DNA of 34,059 nucleotides from a virus. Every line of letters begins with the position of its first letter. Position 1 is the stretch's first letter. Below, piece by piece: positions 1 to 7,007 of the stretch. The notes under the pieces were generated by a model. It did not search any database and had not been told where the DNA came from. It saw only the letters and a list, made by a program, of their open reading frames with translations. Both the position numbers and the translations under genes were made by a program. Location: positions 1-34,059 of IMG/VR virus record IMGVR_UViG_3300032516_001943. One strand, 5' to 3'.

Positions 1-2
1 TT

Positions 3-164
3 TCTGGAGCAAACCTTTCTGGAGCAAACTTTTCTGAAGCAGACCTTTCTGAAGCAAACCTTTTTGGAGCAAACCTTTCTAGAGCAAACCTTTTTGGAGC
101 AAAAATAAAAATTTCACAAAAAAATGAAATTATTAGAGCTTTAGGAATAATAACTGAAAAATAA
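3..164 (+). CDS. Pentapeptide-repeat protein, C-terminal fragment
   Basis: The open frame enters from the left edge, so only the last 53 residues are present. They read as consecutive five-residue units of the A(D/N)LxX type (SGANL, SGANF, SEADL, SEANL, FGANL, SRANL, FGAKI), followed by a 20-residue polar tail ending at TAA. Such units build a right-handed quadrilateral beta-helix. The approximate 15-base DNA repeat at 3-107 is the coding trace of this repeat and not an independent element. Pentapeptide proteins in phages are often of unknown role, with DNA mimicry known for a few. The function cannot be set without the missing N-terminus. Confidence 0.8.
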   Translation, partial: SGANLSGANFSEADLSEANLFGANLSRANLFGAKIKISQKNEIIRALGIITEK

Positions 165-173
165 CCAACTTTT

Positions 174-449
174 ATGAAAATACCGAATAAATTAAAAATT
201 GGCGGACACATTTTTAAAATTGATTATTCAAAGGAATTAGAAAATGAAAATGGAAAAACAGAATGGAAAGAAAACACAATTTATCTTTGTAAGACACTTC
301 CGCAAGACCAAAAAGAAAGCACTTTAATTCACGAAATTATACATTGTTGCAATACATCAATCGGAGATACTAATTCACACCATGCGATTATAGATAGTTT
401 GGCAGAACAATTATATCAAGTTTTTAAGGATAATAATTTATTAAAATGA
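174..449 (+). CDS. Small zincin metallopeptidase-like protein (HEXXH)
   Basis: This 91-residue protein has a zinc-binding HEIIH motif at residues 53-57, preceded by the helix ESTLI, and a likely third ligand in a downstream helix (SLAEQLYQVF, Glu78). This arrangement is typical of the short ImmA/IrrE- or SprT-like zincins common in phage genomes, where the protein is little more than the active-site core. In ImmA-type proteins the activity is cleavage of a repressor; no repressor is visible nearby, so the target is unknown. Its end overlaps the next start as ATGA, indicating co-translation. No Shine-Dalgarno sequence precedes the ATG. Confidence 0.7.
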   Translation: MKIPNKLKIGGHIFKIDYSKELENENGKTEWKENTIYLCKTLPQDQKESTLIHEIIHCCNTSIGDTNSHHAIIDSLAEQLYQVFKDNNLLK

Positions 450-715
450 CCCCCACTTACCCCTGTAAAAACTACCTAAACTTTTCAGCAATAACTAATT
501 GTTTATCTTCTGATACGGGAGAATATAAATTGGCTACTAAAATTTTATCATTTATGGCGAGAATAAAAAGATTAAATTCAAGTGTCCAAAAAGAATCTGA
601 AGCCATGATAAAAGATATTGAAGTGCCGATACCGAAGTTTGAAGCTCTGAAGGTCGTAAAGAGCGCGGGAGCGTGGAACTTATTTAGAAATTTGATTAAA
701 TCAATAGCGATATGA
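446..715 (+). CDS. Hypothetical protein, 89 aa
   Basis: I do not recognise this protein. It is mainly helical with a basic centre and a hydrophobic C-terminal helix, and shows no catalytic motif or clear membrane segment. It is linked by ATGA overlaps to both the metallopeptidase gene before it and the 45-residue gene after it, so the three are probably translated together. That coupling is the main evidence that it is real. Confidence 0.6.
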   Translation: MTPTYPCKNYLNFSAITNCLSSDTGEYKLATKILSFMARIKRLNSSVQKESEAMIKDIEVPIPKFEALKVVKSAGAWNLFRNLIKSIAI

Positions 716-849
716 TTACAAAAGCTATGTTAGAACAAATATATCTACAAGCAGACGAATTGGCAAAAGGAATAGAACAAAAAGTGGGTGAGGATTTCTG
801 TATCACTCTTGGACAATTACATATGATTTTAGATAAATTTGAAGATTAA
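712..849 (+). CDS. Hypothetical small protein, 45 aa
   Basis: A short open frame begins at an ATG overlapping the previous stop (ATGA) and ends in TAA. The product is acidic and helical (begins MITKAMLEQIYLQADEL, ends MILDKFED). No family is recognised. The tight overlap, the absence of any other gene in this stretch and the next gene beginning right after its stop support it as coding. Confidence 0.5.
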   Translation: MITKAMLEQIYLQADELAKGIEQKVGEDFCITLGQLHMILDKFED

Positions 850-853
850 AAAA

Positions 854-1198
854 ATGTTCAATTCAGACTCAAAATTACATTGGATTAAGAATCTATATCT
901 CCGTTTTAGATATGGAGCAGGTTGTTGTGATACTTATTCTTTATATCTTTATTTGGCAAAGAAAATCTTAAAACCATTAAAAGAATTTGAAAAAAGAAAA
1001 GATTCATTTCCTAGTGATTTAAAATCCGACAAAGAATGGCATGAAATTCTTAATAAAATGATTTGGTCTTTTCAAAATACTGTTGATGGAGAAACATTTG
1101 AAGTTCCTTATGATTTTGAAAAAGAAAGACTGTTGGAGAAAAGACAGCAAGAGGGTTTTGAATTATTCGGTAAGTATTTTAGAAATTTGTGGAGATAA
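854..1198 (+). CDS. Conserved phage-type hypothetical protein
   Basis: The protein has 114 residues from ATG 854; a TTG at 839 in the same frame would add five residues but lies inside the previous gene. The order of motifs (WIKNLYLRFRYG near the start, CDTYSLYLYLAKKIL, PSDLKSDKEWHEILNKMI, then a charged C-terminal helix ending in ELFGKYFRNLWR) resembles a hypothetical family I recall from many tailed phages, in which a Trp-rich N-terminal segment is followed by an S-D/E-E-W-x-E-I-L-x-K-M motif. The function of that family is not known to me. It lies in the accessory region of small genes before the terminase block. Confidence 0.6.
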   Translation: MFNSDSKLHWIKNLYLRFRYGAGCCDTYSLYLYLAKKILKPLKEFEKRKDSFPSDLKSDKEWHEILNKMIWSFQNTVDGETFEVPYDFEKERLLEKRQQEGFELFGKYFRNLWR

Positions 1199-1210
1199 CA
1201 ATTAAAACAT

Positions 1211-1453
1211 ATGCCAGAGAAAAAGATAATTGAGGAGTTTGATGAAAGGTTTGTTTTTATTCCACCTCCTGAATCTCACATAAGCGGTGGAACATTATTA
1301 AAACCTTACGAAATTAAAAGTAGTGTCAGTGTCGGTGAAATCAAATCCTTTATCCTCCAAGTCCGCTCCGAAGCCATAAAAGAAATGAAACAGAAAATCC
1401 TTAAACATTCGGCTAGGATTCCAAAGGGAGTGTTGGCGGATTTATTAAGTTAA
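1211..1453 (+). CDS. Hypothetical protein, 80 aa
   Basis: I do not recognise this protein. The N-terminus is acidic and Pro-containing (FIPPPES), followed by a helix rich in Lys and Glu with the pattern EIKSFILQVRSEAIKEMKQK and a short hydrophobic end. It starts 12 bases after the preceding stop and is the last + strand gene before the bidirectional terminator. It may be a small regulatory or assembly accessory protein, but nothing in the sequence proves that. Confidence 0.5.
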   Translation: MPEKKIIEEFDERFVFIPPPESHISGGTLLKPYEIKSSVSVGEIKSFILQVRSEAIKEMKQKILKHSARIPKGVLADLLS

Positions 1454-1619
1454 AAAAACATGATACAAAAAATAAATTTCGTAAGTTTAGAAAAGCGTGA
1501 AGAAGACAAAATGTGAAGAATAAATGAGCGAAAGGAAAAACATAAAAAGAAATAAAGCAAGGAAGAAGTCAAGTTTACTTCCTTTTTACTGTGGAATTCA
1601 AAGAAATTATAATAAGAAA

Positions 1620-1645
1620 AAGCCAAACGATAATTTGGCTTTATT
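1620..1645. terminator. Bidirectional rho-independent terminator
   Basis: A perfect 8-bp stem, AAGCCAAA (1620-1627) with TTTGGCTT (1634-1641), encloses a 6-base loop. On the + strand it is followed by TATTCT and a T-rich stretch. On the minus strand it is followed by TTTTCTTATT. It sits between a + strand gene group and a minus-strand gene that converge here, which is where a two-way terminator is expected. Confidence 0.75.
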
Positions 1646-1651
1646 CTAATT

Positions 1652-1915
1652 TTATTTGTCTTTCTTACCTGAATTTCCTGAATTTCCTGAATTGCCTGAA
1701 TTGCCCCAGCGAGCTAAAGCACCGCCTTTTCCAATCGCAGTGAGCTGTTGTTTAGTTAGATTTCTTGCCCGAGCGTTACCTCCCAATCTTCCAAGAGCAA
1801 CTGCGTTGATATTTTTTACAGCGATAGTTTTTACAGCCTTGTCAGAAGTTATTTCAGAATTTGCAACCTTGTCAGATTTTATGCCGTCTGTTGTGCCGTC
1901 TGTTGTGTTTTCCAT
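1652..1915 (-). CDS. Small basic protein with LGG/ARA/ARW motif and GNS repeats
   Basis: The 87-residue product has three parts: a Thr/Asp/Lys-rich N-terminus with a duplicated TTDG unit, a conserved core (ALGRLGGNARARNLTKQQ, then GKGGALARWG), and a C-terminal tail of four GNS repeats ending KKDK. The core resembles a short widespread bacterial motif of the form LGG-x-ARA-x-LT-x-Q-x-I-(x)-A-x-ARW, which I recall in many small hypothetical proteins and whose basic nature suggests nucleic acid binding. The GNS repeats come from a 9-base tandem repeat (about 1668-1705), likely variable in copy number. It is one of only two minus-strand genes here, with its own promoter-like sequence and terminator, as expected for an independently expressed accessory gene. 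Confidence 0.65.
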   Translation of the reverse strand: MENTTDGTTDGIKSDKVANSEITSDKAVKTIAVKNINAVALGRLGGNARARNLTKQQLTAIGKGGALARWGNSGNSGNSGNSGKKDK

Positions 1916-1993
1916 AATTTTATTATTAGTTTATAACAAAAAACCGATTAAAGCATAGTATTATTATTTTTGTTTATCTTGTAATGCAATAAG

Positions 1994-2020
1994 TCTATAC
2001 CTAGCGTTAGTTAGTGTCAA
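1994..2020 (-). promoter_or_regulatory. Sigma70-like promoter for the minus-strand gene
   Basis: Read on the minus strand, a consensus -35 (TTGACA, 2015-2020) is followed after 15 bases by TATAGA (1994-1999). The predicted start lies about 70 bases before the ATG at 1915. The 15-base spacing is slightly short. A second TTGACA with a TATAAT only 10 bases away lies further upstream (near 2038-2060) and looks less usable. Confidence 0.45.
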
Positions 2021-2184
2021 GCATATTTTATACTCGCAATTATAACCAGTCTTTTGTCAATAGCTTGCGGTAGGCAAAGATAAGGATACAACATACCACT
2101 AGCATATTCTGCGTGCGTCCTAGGGCATTTTAGGAGGTCAAAAAACGGCCAAAAGTGTCTTTTGTTGTGTTTTCTTTTCTTTTT

Positions 2185-2193
2185 TGATATAAT
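2185..2193 (+). promoter_or_regulatory. Extended -10 promoter, near-leaderless
   Basis: The sequence TGATATAAT (TG at 2185-2186, TATAAT at 2188-2193) is a perfect extended -10 element, preceded by a pyrimidine-rich tract without a good -35. The ATG at 2201 begins seven bases after it, so transcription would start at or next to the start codon. Confidence 0.6.
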
Positions 2194-2200
2194 AGGGCGA

Positions 2201-2548
2201 ATGACAAAGACTGTTAAAAAACCTTCACTTAACTCTCGTGTTGGTAAATATTTTCTGAATCGGCAGAAAGGGCTTGACAAAAAGAAGTCTGCTATTTTGG
2301 CTGGATATAATCCAACTCATACAACAAGGATTGAAGAGACTGACGGATACAAACGGCTATCCATAAAAGAGGAGATACTCAAACAAACAACGCTTGAGGC
2401 ATTGAGCAAAAAACTTATTGACAACGCATTACAGATCGAAGAACGGAACGCAAGCAATAAAGCTCTTGAGATAGCTTTTGATAGAATTGAACCCGAGAAT
2501 AAGGAGACAGAAGATGTTGAGAAGGTTATGGTTATATTGCGTGGTTGA
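2201..2548 (+). CDS. Probable terminase small subunit
   Basis: The 115-residue protein begins with a basic segment (MTKTVKKPSLNSRVGKYF) and a helix-turn-helix-like stretch (RQKGLDKKKSAILAGYNP, near residues 22-40). The A-x-x-AGY pattern is typical of the N-terminal DNA-binding domain of phage small terminase subunits. The C-terminal half is acidic and helical, as expected for oligomerisation. Its place directly before the large terminase supports the call, although a 0.5-kb gap separates them. An in-frame TTG at 2162 exists, but ATG 2201 fits the promoter and removes an implausible hydrophobic extension. In the cell it would recognise phage DNA and start packaging. An alternative is an unrelated HTH regulator. 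Confidence 0.55.
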   Translation: MTKTVKKPSLNSRVGKYFLNRQKGLDKKKSAILAGYNPTHTTRIEETDGYKRLSIKEEILKQTTLEALSKKLIDNALQIEERNASNKALEIAFDRIEPENKETEDVEKVMVILRG

Positions 2549-3049
2549 CTTACTTACTAATAATCCGCTACAAGCTGGGAATCAATCAGCCAGAAGATGG
2601 TGAAGCTCACAACGAGCAGGCTATCACAAACAGGGAATGACCTGATAAAGAGTAACGGAATAAAAGGTAATGCTCTGATAATTTCATAGAAACTACGGCT
2701 ATCTGTAAAGTCTTCTGATTGTACGCTAGTATCTGAAAGAGCGGTGAGGGTTGCGGGTAGCGGGTAGGCGGGCGTTGGTAGGCGGATGTTGAACATCTTT
2801 ACACCCACTCTGTACTTTATTATAGCAGTATGTGGTAATATAGAGCGTGTTGGAAGAGAATATACGGCTTATTGTAAGCATATACTGGTTGATATTACCC
2901 ACATCATATATTGTGCGACATGTAGGGGGGGGAGTAGACAAGGTTGGTGGTGAGTGTTTATTTGTAATTCCACCCATCTGCACAAACCTAAATATCAAGT
3001 TTAGTAGAACATGAAAACATGGTAATAACAAGCTATCTTTCTGTCTTTT
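2549..3049 (+). other. 0.5-kb non-coding gap with G-rich elements
   Basis: No convincing gene is visible. The two minus-strand open frames here have low-complexity, non-protein-like products. A 55-codon + strand frame (2786-2953) has no recognisable features. The stretch is visibly G-richer than its surroundings. It contains a G-quadruplex motif (2748-2772), a short inverted repeat (GATGTT 2785-2790 with AACATC 2792-2797) and a run of eight G (2925-2932). Lying between the probable small and large terminase genes, it could hold a packaging recognition site or a structured regulatory RNA; both ideas are inference. Confidence 0.5.
2748..2772 (+). other. G-quadruplex motif
   Basis: Four GGG runs (2748-2750, 2755-2757, 2762-2764, 2770-2772) are separated by loops of 4, 4 and 5 bases, which matches the canonical intramolecular quadruplex pattern. 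The G-rich strand is the coding strand, so it could form in RNA as well as in DNA. Confidence 0.6.
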
Positions 3050-4561
3050 ATGGCTTATGAATCCGAGTGGACTAAAATTGTAAGAACTCTTATTGAAAAG
3101 AAAGTTGATGAAACGACTGGGAAGCCATTTCGTATAAGAGAACTTACTTTAAGAGGAAAGACTTTTAAGTTCAATGACAAGCAGGCGGAATTTATTTCTG
3201 ATTTGGATGGTTCTAATCACAAATATATGTTATTCAGCGGAGGCAGAGGATGCGGGAAGTCTCTGGCGCTCTGCGTGAAGATGTATTTGATGTGCAAAGG
3301 ATTCAGGGGAATAAGAATCCTTCTTGGAAGAAAAAATATCAGTGATATTGAAAAGACGACTCTTCAGGATTTGTTCAAATTGATTCCTCCAGGAGAATTT
3401 GAGTATCGAATCAAAGACGGACTTTTGAATTTCAAGAATGGTTCTCAGATTATTCTCATGGGACTTGATGCTATGCAGAGCGGAAATATCGGAGATATGA
3501 AGAAAGCCGAACAGAAAACTAAGTCGATGAATATCGGCGCTTATTTCATCGACCAACTGGAGGAAATTGAATATGGAGTTTTTCAGAAGCTGAATGACAC
3601 GATGAGAATGACGCAGAGCGATAAGACGCAACCAGATTATCCGAGGCAGGGAAACATGACGACCAACCCCGCCAATTTCTGGGCTTATCACTACTTTAAG
3701 CTGAATCAAATGATGACCGAAGGAGAAGATTGGATTCCGAAGAAAGTTTCCGATTCGTGTTTATTGGAAGGAAGCATGCTCGACAACAGGGATAATCTTC
3801 CTGAAGATTTCGTTAAAGACAGATTGAATCGAGAAGAAAGTTACGTGAGGCGTTTTGTTTATGGAGAATGGAATATGGATATCTTGACTAAAGGAGCGGT
3901 ATTCGCAAAAGAACATATTAGATTTCTTGAGACGATGATTAGGCCGCCTCTCTGCATCGAGGAAGGATGCGAGATATTCGAACAGCCGACTAATACGGAA
4001 TATAGAATGGGAGTCGACCCTTCGGAAGGAGTTGAAGACCCCTCTTCAATCTCTGTGGTTTCGAACGAAGGAAGAAAAGTCGCCAAGTGGAATGGCATGA
4101 TTCCGATTATCGCTTTGGCTGATAAGGTAAAATTTCTTTATTATAAGTATCACAAACCGTTAATTATTCCAGAATCAAATACCGGCGCGGCATTGATTAG
4201 AGAACTTCGTGATTTGAAAGTTTACAAGAGAAAGTTCATGGATGCCAAGGAAGACAGAGAAACGGATAAGTTGGGATTCAGGATGACGCATGATTCCAAA
4301 CAGCAACTCATTTCTCATTTTCAGAATCTTCTTCGAGAAAAGAAACCGAAGATTTACGACAGAAAAACGATTGAAGAAATGAAAACATTTATCTGGTCTG
4401 ACCAAGCGACTTCGTCTGGAGCGCAAGCTCAGAGGGGATTTCACGATGACGAAATAATCTCAACTCTTTTGGCGTTCTTTGAAATTAATCCGAAGAAAAT
4501 CGAGGAACAAGTTTATATAAAAACCATGCCAAAGAGAGTTAGAAAATTTCAATATTTTTAA
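3050..4561 (+). CDS. terL: Terminase large subunit
   Basis: This is the ATP-driven DNA packaging motor with its headful or end-cutting nuclease. The 503-residue length is typical. The N-terminal ATPase domain has Walker A GGRGCGKS (residues 64-71), Walker B with catalytic acids YFIDQLEE (165-172) and a TTNPAN coupling motif (204-209). The C-terminal RNase H-like nuclease has Asp323 in MGVDPSEG, Glu375 in IIPESNTG and the Asp pair in FHDDE (465-468). All expected catalytic residues are present, so the enzyme should be active. It precedes the portal by two tiny genes, the usual terminase-portal order. There is no Shine-Dalgarno sequence before the ATG. Confidence 0.97.
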   Translation: MAYESEWTKIVRTLIEKKVDETTGKPFRIRELTLRGKTFKFNDKQAEFISDLDGSNHKYMLFSGGRGCGKSLALCVKMYLMCKGFRGIRILLGRKNISDIEKTTLQDLFKLIPPGEFEYRIKDGLLNFKNGSQIILMGLDAMQSGNIGDMKKAEQKTKSMNIGAYFIDQLEEIEYGVFQKLNDTMRMTQSDKTQPDYPRQGNMTTNPANFWAYHYFKLNQMMTEGEDWIPKKVSDSCLLEGSMLDNRDNLPEDFVKDRLNREESYVRRFVYGEWNMDILTKGAVFAKEHIRFLETMIRPPLCIEEGCEIFEQPTNTEYRMGVDPSEGVEDPSSISVVSNEGRKVAKWNGMIPIIALADKVKFLYYKYHKPLIIPESNTGAALIRELRDLKVYKRKFMDAKEDRETDKLGFRMTHDSKQQLISHFQNLLREKKPKIYDRKTIEEMKTFIWSDQATSSGAQAQRGFHDDEIISTLLAFFEINPKKIEEQVYIKTMPKRVRKFQYF

Positions 4562-4575
4562 TTTTATGGATTTTG

Positions 4576-4584
4576 TGCTATAAT
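4576..4584 (+). promoter_or_regulatory. Extended -10 promoter after terminase gene
   Basis: TG (4576-4577), one base, then TATAAT (4579-4584) forms a perfect extended -10. It lies just after the terminase stop, 25 bases before the ATG at 4610. It probably drives the portal-capsid gene group. No -35 is evident. Confidence 0.5.
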
Positions 4585-4609
4585 GTATTTAATTAGATAA
4601 TAAAAAAAA

Positions 4610-4822
4610 ATGGGAAGACCTAAAAAAATAATTGAAGTTGTTGAAAAAACAATAAATGAGTCAATAGTCAAATCTCCTGGCTTAATTGAAAAGACTGAAA
4701 CTCTTAAGTTGATTTTAAAAACCAAATCTCCTGGAATATTCGAGCGAGAACCCGCTCCCGCTTTTGCGGAAGGCAATTTGAATAAATTAGTTGAAGATAT
4801 TATATGCCTTTTAAAAAAGTAG
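4610..4822 (+). CDS. Hypothetical protein, 70 aa, between terminase and portal
   Basis: A short protein starting MGRPKK, an N-terminus resembling a minor-groove AT-hook-type element, followed by a Lys-rich helical body. An SPGI/SPGL motif occurs twice and there is an Ala/Pro-rich linker. No family is recognised. It overlaps the next 37-codon gene by 19 bases and that gene overlaps the portal, so the three are probably translated as a unit. A role in packaging or head assembly is possible from position only. Confidence 0.55.
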   Translation: MGRPKKIIEVVEKTINESIVKSPGLIEKTETLKLILKTKSPGIFEREPAPAFAEGNLNKLVEDIICLLKK

Positions 4823-4917
4823 GAAAAAAATATGTAAGTCCCTCGGGAAGAAAATTTACCAAAAAACAGGTGGCGATGTATTACGCTACCAATGGTTTTA
4901 AAAAAAGAAAAAAATGA
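4804..4917 (+). CDS. Tiny basic protein, 37 aa, before portal
   Basis: This short frame encodes a strongly basic peptide beginning MPFKKVGKKYVSPSGRKFT and ending NGFKKRKK. Its stop overlaps the portal start as ATGA, and its start lies inside the preceding gene. Those overlaps, together with the ordered composition (a central PSGRKFTKKQVAMYYAT segment), support it as real although it is very short. The charge suggests nucleic acid binding. I recall similar small peptides next to portal genes in metagenomic phages, but no function is established. Confidence 0.65.
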   Translation: MPFKKVGKKYVSPSGRKFTKKQVAMYYATNGFKKRKK

Positions 4918-6695
4918 TATTAAAAGACCTTAACAAAGAAATTGAAGATTTCAAGACTAAACAAATAACTATTGTTCAGGGTTTGAATTTCAATCAGTTT
5001 GAGACTCTTAACAAGATTTTTTTCTATTACAATTCTAAATATGTTACAGGAGAAGTGGATGATGACGGAGACAGAAAATATTTCTATAACATAGTCAAAA
5101 ATCCCTGCAAAGTTTTCTCAAAGGCGATAGATTTTGACACGAAAAATATTCGTCTTTTGACTGTTGGAGGCGGAGACCCGATTAAGACGTGGTTCATGGA
5201 ACGCGATTTGAAATATTGGATGAGGGATATTCAATTCGGCAGAACTTTAAATCGAATCTTCAGGGAACTTCCCATCTTCGGTTCGGTAGTTCTGAAAAAT
5301 GTGGACGGAGTTCCTTACTTTGTAGACCTTCGAAACTTTGTGGTAGAGCAATCAGCCGATAGACTGGAATCTTCCAGTTATATTGTTGAAATCCATAATA
5401 TCACTCCTGATAAATTTCGTAAGGTGGGAAAACAAATGGGTTGGAAACAGGAGGACATCGATAAAACTATCGAAGAATTTCACAAAATGAAAGATACTTC
5501 TCATATAAGATTATTCGAACGATACGGAGAAGTTGAAGAACTCGTTGGAGATAAAAAAACTTATACTTATAAGAGAGTTTTCTTTGCCGATGTGGGTGTT
5601 GACGAATACGATAATAAAGGAAATCTTACTCTCGCAAAACAAGGTGTTGAACTTTCTTCCGAAGAATGGGAAGGTCATCCTTATTGGGAATTTCATGCCG
5701 AAAAAATGTCCGGAAGATGGTTAGGAATCGGAGTTGTGGAAACCTTATTTGAACCGCAGATTCGTCAAAATGAAATAGCTAATCTTCAAAGTAAATCTTC
5801 TTATTGGGCGGCGCTTCGATTGTTCTTTTCAAAAGATTCCAATATGGCGGGCAATCTGATGAATGATAAAAGTAACGGAGATGTAATAACTGGCGATTCG
5901 GAAGTTACCCAGATAGACATGAGTGATAGGAACTTGGCTTTCTTCAATGAAGAAACTCGGAAATGGCTTCAAAATCGGGATGAACTTACTTTTTCTTATG
6001 ATGTGGTTCAAGGAGAAAGATTGCCCGCGGGAACTCCTTTGGGTTCGGCGCAGATTGCGATAACGCAAACTCTTTCTTACTTCGAACAGATTCAAGAAAA
6101 TATCGCTCTGGATGTTAAAGAGATGCTTTATGAAGTAATCATTCCAAGATTTATAAAAGAATCTTCCACTGAACACACCTTGAGATTAGTCGGAAAAGAT
6201 TTGGATGTTTACATCGAAATGGTCAAGAATGAAATGATTCTTAAAGAAGTTATCAGGCAAACCCTTCAGGGCAAGATTCCGAATAATCACGACAGGGATA
6301 TTATAGGATTGGCAATCGAAGAATCGATAAAGCAAGGCAAGGAAAAGAATCTTACTATTCCTAGAAATCATTACGACAAGGTCAAATATGATATTGATAT
6401 AGACATTACGGGCGAGAGTGTGGATACAAGAGTGCGATATGCCACAAAGTTTGCTATACTTCAAGCTATGACAGCCGACCCGACAGTGATTACCGACCCA
6501 GTTAAGAGAAACTTCTTAATGAGTATGGCTGAAGACGGAGGAGTGAATCCAATCGATTTCTTTGGAGTTCAAAGCAAGAAGATTGAAGATTTGGTTCCGA
6601 TGCAACTTCAAATGGGAGGAAAAATGGGGGGTGGAGGAGTTTCCGCTCCAGTTATGAATAATAAGATACCTGGTCAGATGGCAACCACATTATGA
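4914..6695 (+). CDS. Portal protein
   Basis: A 593-residue protein directly after the terminase group and before the scaffold and capsid genes. It has the features of a phage portal: a long helical N-terminal part, a mixed clip/wing region, a helix with a conserved segment (RWLGIGVVETLFEPQIRQNE) typical of portal stems, a repeat of Gln/Ser-rich loops, a long C-terminal helical crown region and a flexible Gly/Met-rich tail. Portals form the dodecameric gate at one capsid vertex that docks the terminase and then the neck. No catalytic motifs are expected. Its stop overlaps the start of the following small gene (ATGA). Confidence 0.88.
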   Translation: MILKDLNKEIEDFKTKQITIVQGLNFNQFETLNKIFFYYNSKYVTGEVDDDGDRKYFYNIVKNPCKVFSKAIDFDTKNIRLLTVGGGDPIKTWFMERDLKYWMRDIQFGRTLNRIFRELPIFGSVVLKNVDGVPYFVDLRNFVVEQSADRLESSSYIVEIHNITPDKFRKVGKQMGWKQEDIDKTIEEFHKMKDTSHIRLFERYGEVEELVGDKKTYTYKRVFFADVGVDEYDNKGNLTLAKQGVELSSEEWEGHPYWEFHAEKMSGRWLGIGVVETLFEPQIRQNEIANLQSKSSYWAALRLFFSKDSNMAGNLMNDKSNGDVITGDSEVTQIDMSDRNLAFFNEETRKWLQNRDELTFSYDVVQGERLPAGTPLGSAQIAITQTLSYFEQIQENIALDVKEMLYEVIIPRFIKESSTEHTLRLVGKDLDVYIEMVKNEMILKEVIRQTLQGKIPNNHDRDIIGLAIEESIKQGKEKNLTIPRNHYDKVKYDIDIDITGESVDTRVRYATKFAILQAMTADPTVITDPVKRNFLMSMAEDGGVNPIDFFGVQSKKIEDLVPMQLQMGGKMGGGGVSAPVMNNKIPGQMATTL

Positions 6696-6922
6696 TAAAA
6701 CCCGAAACAAAAAAACTTTTAGTCGATTTGGGACAGAACGTTTACGGCAAAGCTCTAAAAGAATTTCTCGACAATGAACTTGATACTTTGAAAAATATCG
6801 TAGAGACGAAAAGTTGGGAAGAAACTCTCGGAAGACAATACGCGGTAAAACTGATTGAAAAATTATTCGGATTTATGAAAGACGCTGAAATTCCAGTCAA
6901 GACGAAAAATCAATATGAATAA
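6692..6922 (+). CDS. Hypothetical protein, 76 aa, after portal
   Basis: A mostly helical charged protein (MIKPETKKLLVDLGQNVYG at the start), translationally coupled to the portal by an ATGA overlap. No family is recognised. Its place between portal and scaffold suggests a minor head-assembly role, but the sequence gives no direct proof. A perfect 13-base tandem repeat begins inside its stop codon. Confidence 0.6.
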   Translation: MIKPETKKLLVDLGQNVYGKALKEFLDNELDTLKNIVETKSWEETLGRQYAVKLIEKLFGFMKDAEIPVKTKNQYE

Positions 6923-6946
6923 TTAGTATTTATAATTAGTATTTAT
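6921..6946 (+). repeat. 13-base tandem duplication at a stop codon
   Basis: AATTAGTATTTAT occurs twice without a break (6921-6933 and 6934-6946). The first copy begins within the TAA stop codon of the preceding gene (6920-6922). No coding effect is seen. Confidence 0.85.
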
Positions 6947-6979
6947 TAGCATGGCGGTAATGCATAAACCGCTTAACGC

Positions 6980-7003
6980 TTGATAGTAAGCATAATCTAT
7001 CAA
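6980..7003 (+). promoter_or_regulatory. Hairpin just before the scaffold gene start
   Basis: TTGATAG (6980-6986) and CTATCAA (6997-7003) form a perfect 7-bp stem with a 10-base loop, ending four bases before the ATG at 7008. It has no T-tract, so it is not a typical terminator. It could control translation initiation or mRNA processing of the scaffold gene. Confidence 0.4.
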
Positions 7004-7007
7004 ATCT

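Noticed and set aside
1-110. Short direct repeats suggesting a CRISPR or iteron array
   Set aside because: The 15-base period translates into pentapeptide repeats (GANLS type) without unique spacers, so it is coding.
1524-1649. 41-codon frame after the accessory genes
   Set aside because: Its end is the stem of the bidirectional terminator and its residues are mainly Lys, Arg and Asn from A-rich DNA.
1656-1958. + strand frame opposite the GNS-repeat gene
   Set aside because: It is the mirror of the minus-strand gene; the Pro-Glu-Leu repeats are the antisense of the GNS repeat.
2162-2200. TTG start 39 bases upstream for the small terminase gene
   Set aside because: It would place a perfect extended -10 inside the gene and add a Phe-rich N-terminus unlike the family.
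2786-2953. + strand 55-codon frame in the terminase gap
   Set aside because: It runs over the G8 tract and ends in low-complexity Gly/Arg/Trp residues; no start signal or neighbour overlap supports it.
2726-3031. Minus-strand open frame of 101 codons in the terminase gap
   Set aside because: The product has no domain-like pattern, and the Pro/Thr runs come from the G-rich non-coding strand.
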